A stretch of DNA of 64,000 nt. Source: WLMZ01 sp039920665. Its GTDB lineage: Bacteria > Actinomycetota > Acidimicrobiia > Acidimicrobiales > Ilumatobacteraceae. The notes beneath the pieces are model-generated. The model did no database searches. It was given only the letters and a program-made list of their open reading frames with translations, and was not told the origin of the DNA. The position numbers and the translations under genes are program-made. Of the stretch, positions 61,301 to 64,000 are shown one piece after another. The stretch covers positions 16,603 through 80,602 of the forward strand of contig JBDSDH010000027.1 in NCBI GenBank assembly GCA_039920665.1, in the 5' to 3' direction. Each line of letters opens with the position of its first letter. Position 1 is the stretch's first letter.

Positions 61301-61932
61301 ACTCGGAGTTCGAAAAGGCCCATCTGCTGAAATCCGAGAAGGAGATGCTCGGGCTCTACATCAGCGATCACCCGTTGCTCGGTGTCGAGGCTGCGCTGCG
61401 CCGGAAGGTCGATTGCGGAATCGCCGAAGCGGTCGAGCGTGAGGACGGCGCGGTGTTGACGCTCGGTGGCGTGATCACCGGCTTGGCCCGCAAGTTCACC
61501 AAGAAGGGCGATCAGATGGCTGTCTTCGTCCTCGAAGACCTCGACAGTTCGATCGAAGCAACGGTGTTCCCGCGCACGTTGATGGAGCAGGGCCACAAGC
61601 TGATCGACGACGCGATCGTCACCGTCAAGGGTCGACTCGATCGCAAGGACGAGACCCGGGTCGGGTTCATGGTCCAGGACGTCTCGATCCTCGAAGGGCT
61701 CGACACCGGCAACTCGGCGCCGCTGCGGTTGCGGCTGCCGGCCAACATGCTCAACGAGATCAAGATCCATCAGTTGAGGCGAATCCTGCGCGATCATCCT
61801 GGTGAATCACAGGTTTTCGTGCAGCTCGGTGCCGGCAAGACGTTGCGCTTGGCGGACGAGTTCTGCGTCGATCTCGACCGCGCGGTGGGCGAGTTGCGGG
61901 TGGCCTTCGGCCACGATGCGGTCATGCTCTGA
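58348..61932 (+). CDS. dnaE: DNA polymerase III alpha subunit DnaE
   Basis: 1194 residues, typical of actinobacterial DnaE1. TTG 58348 is preferred because AAAGGAAGG ends 7 bases before it and the protein then starts MGDSFTHLHVHTEF; GTG 58312 lacks a ribosome site. PHP domain (HLHVHTEFSMLDG, MTDHGNM), polymerase palm with the Asp cluster PDIDMDFDSRYRDEM (about residues 418-432), GPGRGSAAGCAVAY, and the C-terminal OB fold (LTLGGVITGLARKFTKKGDQ). An internal clamp-binding motif QGVMSLF is near residue 960. Confidence 0.97.
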   Translation: MGDSFTHLHVHTEFSMLDGAARLDELVAKAAQDGMPALGMTDHGNMYGVLDFYKECKKNDVKPIIGTEAYMAWDSRLERPTRRGRVDDSGGDIDGGKKLYYHLTLLAETDQGYRNLIQLSSLAFMEGYYYKPRMDWELLSRFSEGLIATTSCLGGHVLQSLLNGDDKGALEKAGRLQDIFGRDNLFVELQDHGLAAQHETNPKLIEIAKKIGAPLIATNDSHYTHRHDSVAHDALLCVQTGAMLSDPKRFKFEGEEHYLKTADEMRYLFREFPEACDNTLWVAERADVTIEFGKVELPNFPLPPGFADDTEYLHFKAWEGAKVRYADQLTASGELPNSVIERIAYELKVIADMGFSSYFLIVWDLIRHAKEAGIRVGPGRGSAAGCAVAYSLRITDLDPIKYDLLFERFLNPSRVSMPDIDMDFDSRYRDEMIRYAAETYGRDHVAQIITFAQIKARNAVRDAARVLGYPYGVGDKAAKAMPPLVMGRDTPLKYCFEQNPKYADGYKAASELRAMYDTDPDLKRVIDVAKGLEGLKRSDGIHAAAVVITKNVLTDYLPVQRKPAPGGKAEDAPVVTQFEMHGVEELGLLKMDFLGLRNLDVITDAVNMVRVRSDPAFDIDSVSLDDLPTFDLLSRGDTIGVFQLESPPMRALLKALAPDSFEDVAALIALYRPGPMSVNMHYDYADRKNGRKPVEFFHADAEEVLTDTFGLMIYQESVMRVAQKFAGYSLAEADNLRKAMGKKSREVMAKARDAFESGCITSGYEPKLGKELFDIIEKFADYAFNKSHSFGYGLVTYQTAYLKAHYPVEYFSCLLTSVKSNLDKAAVYLSDARSMGIKVLTPDVNRSLSDFAALSPHEAPPGIELPANSPGAIAFGLSAVRNVGEGLVELLLNERDQNGPYENFYDFVERVPEGVLNKRTIESLIKAGAFDGLGHPRQGLMMVFEQIIDSAVVRRRERDQGVMSLFGDIGDDTASGFDERVSIPDSEFEKAHLLKSEKEMLGLYISDHPLLGVEAALRRKVDCGIAEAVEREDGAVLTLGGVITGLARKFTKKGDQMAVFVLEDLDSSIEATVFPRTLMEQGHKLIDDAIVTVKGRLDRKDETRVGFMVQDVSILEGLDTGNSAPLRLRLPANMLNEIKIHQLRRILRDHPGESQVFVQLGAGKTLRLADEFCVDLDRAVGELRVAFGHDAVML

Positions 61933-61980
61933 CCGCTGGTCGCCAGACTGCTGCAGCTCCATCTGAGCCCGTGTCGGCGT

Positions 61981-62016
61981 GGCTGTTTCGGGGGCTGTTT
62001 CGGTGGTTGTTTGGTC
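61981..62016 (+). repeat. Three 12-base tandem units after dnaE
   Basis: GGCTGTTTCGGG, GGCTGTTTCGGT and GGTTGTTTGGTC, the last diverged. Non-coding, in the 184-base gap after dnaE. Confidence 0.75.
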
Positions 62017-62070
62017 AACACTTCCGCAAACGGTGGTTTTGATGGCAGAATGGACGCCGTAATGCACGAT

Positions 62071-62089
62071 GCGCTGCATGTTGCAGCGC
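62071..62089. promoter_or_regulatory. Hairpin GCGCTGCA-TGT-TGCAGCGC upstream of the 62117 gene
   Basis: Perfect 8-bp stem with a 3-base loop, 27 bases before ATG 62117. In the mRNA it would sit just upstream of the GGAG site. Could be a regulatory leader or part of an operator. Confidence 0.5.
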
Positions 62090-62116
62090 CACGACGATGG
62101 GGAGCACGAAAGCTCG

Positions 62117-62773
62117 ATGGCAATCCAAGTCGATACCAGAGACTCGGCGGCACTGAGTGATGCCGACCTCGATGAGATGGCGTCCATGGGTGGCGCGTTC
62201 GACATCGGCGCGGCCTCCAAGGCCAAAGAAGATTGGGTGCTGAGCACGGTTGCTCGCATCGATGGCAATCTCCATGGTTTCATGTTCGCCACGCTCGAAC
62301 GCATCGGTGGCACGCCCTGTGTGCTGCTCGGCATGCTCAGCGTGAAGCGCTCCTCCAGGCGTGACCAGGTGCTCCGCGGCCTGATGGGTGAGGCGTACCA
62401 CCGGGCGCTGATGGCGTTTCCCGACGAGGACGTCGTGATCGGTACTCGGTTCGTGGCCCCTGACGGTCTCGAAGCGTTCAAGAACCTCGGCGAGATCATT
62501 CCCCGGCCCGGTCACCGGGCGGTGGGTGAGGAACGAGCGTGGGGTCGCCGGCTGGCCAAGCGGTTCGGTGTCGATGGCGCGTACGACGAGCAGAGTTTTG
62601 TGGTCAAGACCAACGGTCAGAGCGGATTCCTCGACCACGAGTCGCTCAAGCCGGACAAGATCACCCCCGAGGTCGCTGCTCAGTTCGCGACCGTCAACGT
62701 CAAAAAGGGCGGCGCACTCGTCGTCCACGGCTGGTCGATGGCCGAAGATCTCGTCAAGCTCGGTAAGCGCTGA
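62117..62773 (+). CDS. Conserved hypothetical protein, possible GNAT-like fold
   Basis: 218 residues, no signal or membrane helix. ATG 62117 has GGAG about 12 bases upstream. The middle (DWVLSTVARIDGNLHGFMFA, VLRGLMGEAYHRALMAFPDE, DVVIGTRFVAPDGLEAFKNL) has a strand-helix order reminiscent of N-acetyltransferases, then PRPGHRAVGEERAWGRRLAK. The acetyl-CoA loop is not clear. I do not recognise a named family. The stop overlaps a possible CTG start of the next gene. Confidence 0.68.
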   Translation: MAIQVDTRDSAALSDADLDEMASMGGAFDIGAASKAKEDWVLSTVARIDGNLHGFMFATLERIGGTPCVLLGMLSVKRSSRRDQVLRGLMGEAYHRALMAFPDEDVVIGTRFVAPDGLEAFKNLGEIIPRPGHRAVGEERAWGRRLAKRFGVDGAYDEQSFVVKTNGQSGFLDHESLKPDKITPEVAAQFATVNVKKGGALVVHGWSMAEDLVKLGKR

Positions 62774-62826
62774 ACCACTCGTCTCCGCCGGCCAAGTCCT
62801 TTGAATCGGTCGTCCGCTCTCGGCGG

Positions 62827-63402
62827 ATGACCCGGTCGTTCAGCGACCGACCGATCGATCCGGCACTGCTCGACCGGATGGTCGAACTTGCCGCCCGTGC
62901 TCCGAGTGCGGGCAAAACCCAGGGCTGGCACGTCGTCGCCCTCACAGGCGCCGACACTGCACGGTTCTGGGACGTCTCATTGCCTGCCGAGCATCGGGCC
63001 GACTTTCGCTGGCCAGGTCTTCTGCGCGCCCCGTTGCTGCTGCTGCCGCTCGCCGACCCGGCTGCCTACGTCGCTCGCTACGCCGAACCCGACAAGGTGC
63101 GAACCGGTCTGGGGAAGTCCGAACACGTCTGGCCGACCCCGTACTGGACTGTTGACGCGTCGATGTCGGTGATGACACTGCTGCTCGCCGCCGAGGACGT
63201 GGGTCTCGGCGCGCTCTTCTTCGGTGTCTTCCACAACGAGTTCGAGGTGCGGCAGGCGTTGGGCATTCCTGACGAACTGCAGTTGCTCGGCGCGATCGCA
63301 CTCGGCTGGCCGGACACACCCCGCGCCGTTGGTGGCGAAGGTCGCAGCGCTTCCCGTCCTCGCCGCACACCCACCGACATCATCCACCACACCACCTGGT
63401 AG
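62827..63402 (+). CDS. Nitroreductase-family protein, start uncertain
   Basis: FMN-dependent nitroreductase fold: ARAPSAGKTQGWHVVALTG, then VDASMSVMTLLLAAEDVGLG and ALGWPDTPRAVG. From ATG 62827 it is 191 residues, but the residues just before in the same frame (FESVVRSRRMTRSFSDRPID) match the usual N-terminus with its FMN-phosphate Arg. The only upstream candidate is CTG 62770, which overlaps the previous stop as CTGA and would give 210 residues. Substrate unknown. Confidence 0.85.
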   Translation: MTRSFSDRPIDPALLDRMVELAARAPSAGKTQGWHVVALTGADTARFWDVSLPAEHRADFRWPGLLRAPLLLLPLADPAAYVARYAEPDKVRTGLGKSEHVWPTPYWTVDASMSVMTLLLAAEDVGLGALFFGVFHNEFEVRQALGIPDELQLLGAIALGWPDTPRAVGGEGRSASRPRRTPTDIIHHTTW

Positions 63403-63433
63403 CCCGAGACCCGTTCTGCTCCCCCCAAGTTTC

Positions 63434-63610
63434 GCGAAGCATCCTGCCCGCATATCGGTCACAATCTGCGCAAACAACTGCAAGCGCGACGGCAACTAGA
63501 TATCGCAGGCTGGCTCACCGTGCGGCCGACATTGGGTGCTTGCGACAGACAGCGGGGCGCTTGCTGATGTTTGCGCGACCAGCGACCCGCTACCGGGCGG
63601 AATGCTTCGC
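63434..63610. repeat. 177-bp symmetrical imperfect inverted repeat
   Basis: Outer arms 63434-63450 and 63594-63610 pair at 15 of 17 bases; inner arms 63467-63486 and 63558-63577 pair at 17 of 20; both are separated by exactly 16 bases on each side, so they share one dyad axis near 63522. The loop is 71 bases. It fills most of the 213-base gap between convergent genes. It may be a remnant of a small mobile element or a large terminator structure. No gene lies inside. Confidence 0.75.
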
Positions 63611-63615
63611 AGAAC

Positions 63616-64000
63616 TCAGGGGGAGACGGTGGTCGCGGTCTCTGGCGGCGGAGCGGCCGTGGTGGTCGCAGCGACCGTGGTCGGGGGCGGCGGAGCAACG
63701 GTCGTCGTCGCGGCCGGGGCTTTGGTGGTCGTGGTTGCCGCCACAGTCGTGGTGGTGGTGGCCGGGACCGTCGTGGTCGTCGGGACCGACGTGGTCGTGG
63801 TTGTGGTCGTGCTGGTGGTGGTTGCGCTCGGGTCCGCGTAGTTGAACACCGGCAGACTCTCCTTCTTGGTGTACTGCTCGGGCTGCTTTCCGTCCTGGCC
63901 CCACACGTAGACCCGGTCGCCGAGGTGGATGATCGACTGGAAACCTTCCGAGATTGTCTTGTGCATCCGGATGCAGCCGTGTGACACCGGCTCGAGCGGA
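63616..64000 (-). CDS. C-terminal end of an L,D-transpeptidase (YkuD), cut by the window edge
   Basis: The last 127 codons; the gene continues beyond 64000. The YkuD catalytic motif PVSHGCIRMHK is intact with its nucleophile Cys, followed by LGDRVYVWGQD. The remaining 75 residues are a Thr/Val/Ala/Pro tail with long Thr runs, unusual after a YkuD domain and resembling a wall-spanning or glycosylated linker. Makes 3-3 or lipoprotein cross-links in actinobacterial peptidoglycan. Converges on the nitroreductase gene across the dyad. Confidence 0.88.
   Translation of the reverse strand, partial: PLEPVSHGCIRMHKTISEGFQSIIHLGDRVYVWGQDGKQPEQYTKKESLPVFNYADPSATTTSTTTTTTTSVPTTTTVPATTTTTVAATTTTKAPAATTTVAPPPPTTVAATTTAAPPPETATTVSP

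Noticed and set aside
59350..61797. Long open frame of 815 codons opposite dnaE
   Set aside because: A high-GC shadow: codon positions mirror dnaE, the protein has no family features, and dnaE is certain on the plus strand.

Overview
The window is a dense, high-GC chromosome segment from an actinobacterium. The gene set supports this: MtrA/MtrB with a GerMN lipoprotein, SepF and a Wag31-type DivIVA with no FtsA, the proteasome activator Bpa, a DDN-type (F420) protein, a PimB-like mannosyltransferase and a Ppm1-like polyprenol-phosphate mannose synthase. Overall protein character suggests the class Acidimicrobiia (Ilumatobacter-like); that placement is inference, not proof. No rRNA, tRNA, insertion sequence, prophage or CRISPR array was seen. 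Coding is almost continuous and no gap exceeds about 260 bases.

Layout. 1-6.7 kb: end of a NYN/YacP-like gene, a secreted alpha/beta-hydrolase lipoprotein, a small Cys-rich protein, QueG, and a translationally coupled run of mannosyltransferase, membrane protein, SRPBCC protein and ROK glucokinase. 6.7-18.4 kb: storage and central carbon genes (GlgC, a GT4 enzyme, GlgA, a PfkB kinase, pyrophosphatase, AlaC-like aminotransferase, an ACT protein, GlpK, PfkA). 18.4-31.0 kb: GerMN lipoprotein/MtrB/MtrA, inositol monophosphatase, Ppm1-like GT2, NUDIX, DinB, DUF3040, the transglutaminase/DUF58/MoxR module and a second ROK kinase. 31.1-34.2 kb: a perfect 44-bp palindrome, acyl-CoA dehydrogenase, a 79-aa conserved protein, HNH nuclease and a lipoate-ligase-like protein. 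34.3-55.4 kb: the division and cell-wall (dcw) cluster mraZ-rsmH-ftsL-ftsI-murE-mraY-murD-ftsW-murG-murC-murB-ftsQ-ftsZ-yggS-sepF-divIVA, then a TraR-like gene, lspA and rluD. 55.4-64 kb: DDN protein, Rrf2 regulator, alkaline-phosphatase-superfamily protein, bpa, dnaE, a hypothetical gene, nitroreductase, and the C-terminal end of an L,D-transpeptidase.

Working logic. The dcw genes are nearly all joined by 4-base ATGA or GTGA stop/start overlaps, so they look like one translationally coupled unit behind a promoter carrying TGGGN MraZ boxes. murF and ddl are not in the cluster. Between mraZ and rsmH lies a 40-codon reading frame, coupled by ATGA at both ends, whose ends form a 28-bp inverted repeat covering the rsmH ribosome site and start codon. 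It is the best candidate here for an undescribed control device.

Two other patterns recur. Many first-in-operon genes have a TANNNT element 6-9 bases before the start codon and no Shine-Dalgarno site, which predicts leaderless mRNAs. Short in-frame tandem repeats (9, 12, 15 or 45 bases) have expanded inside several genes, mainly cell-envelope and division proteins, giving low-complexity charged tails.
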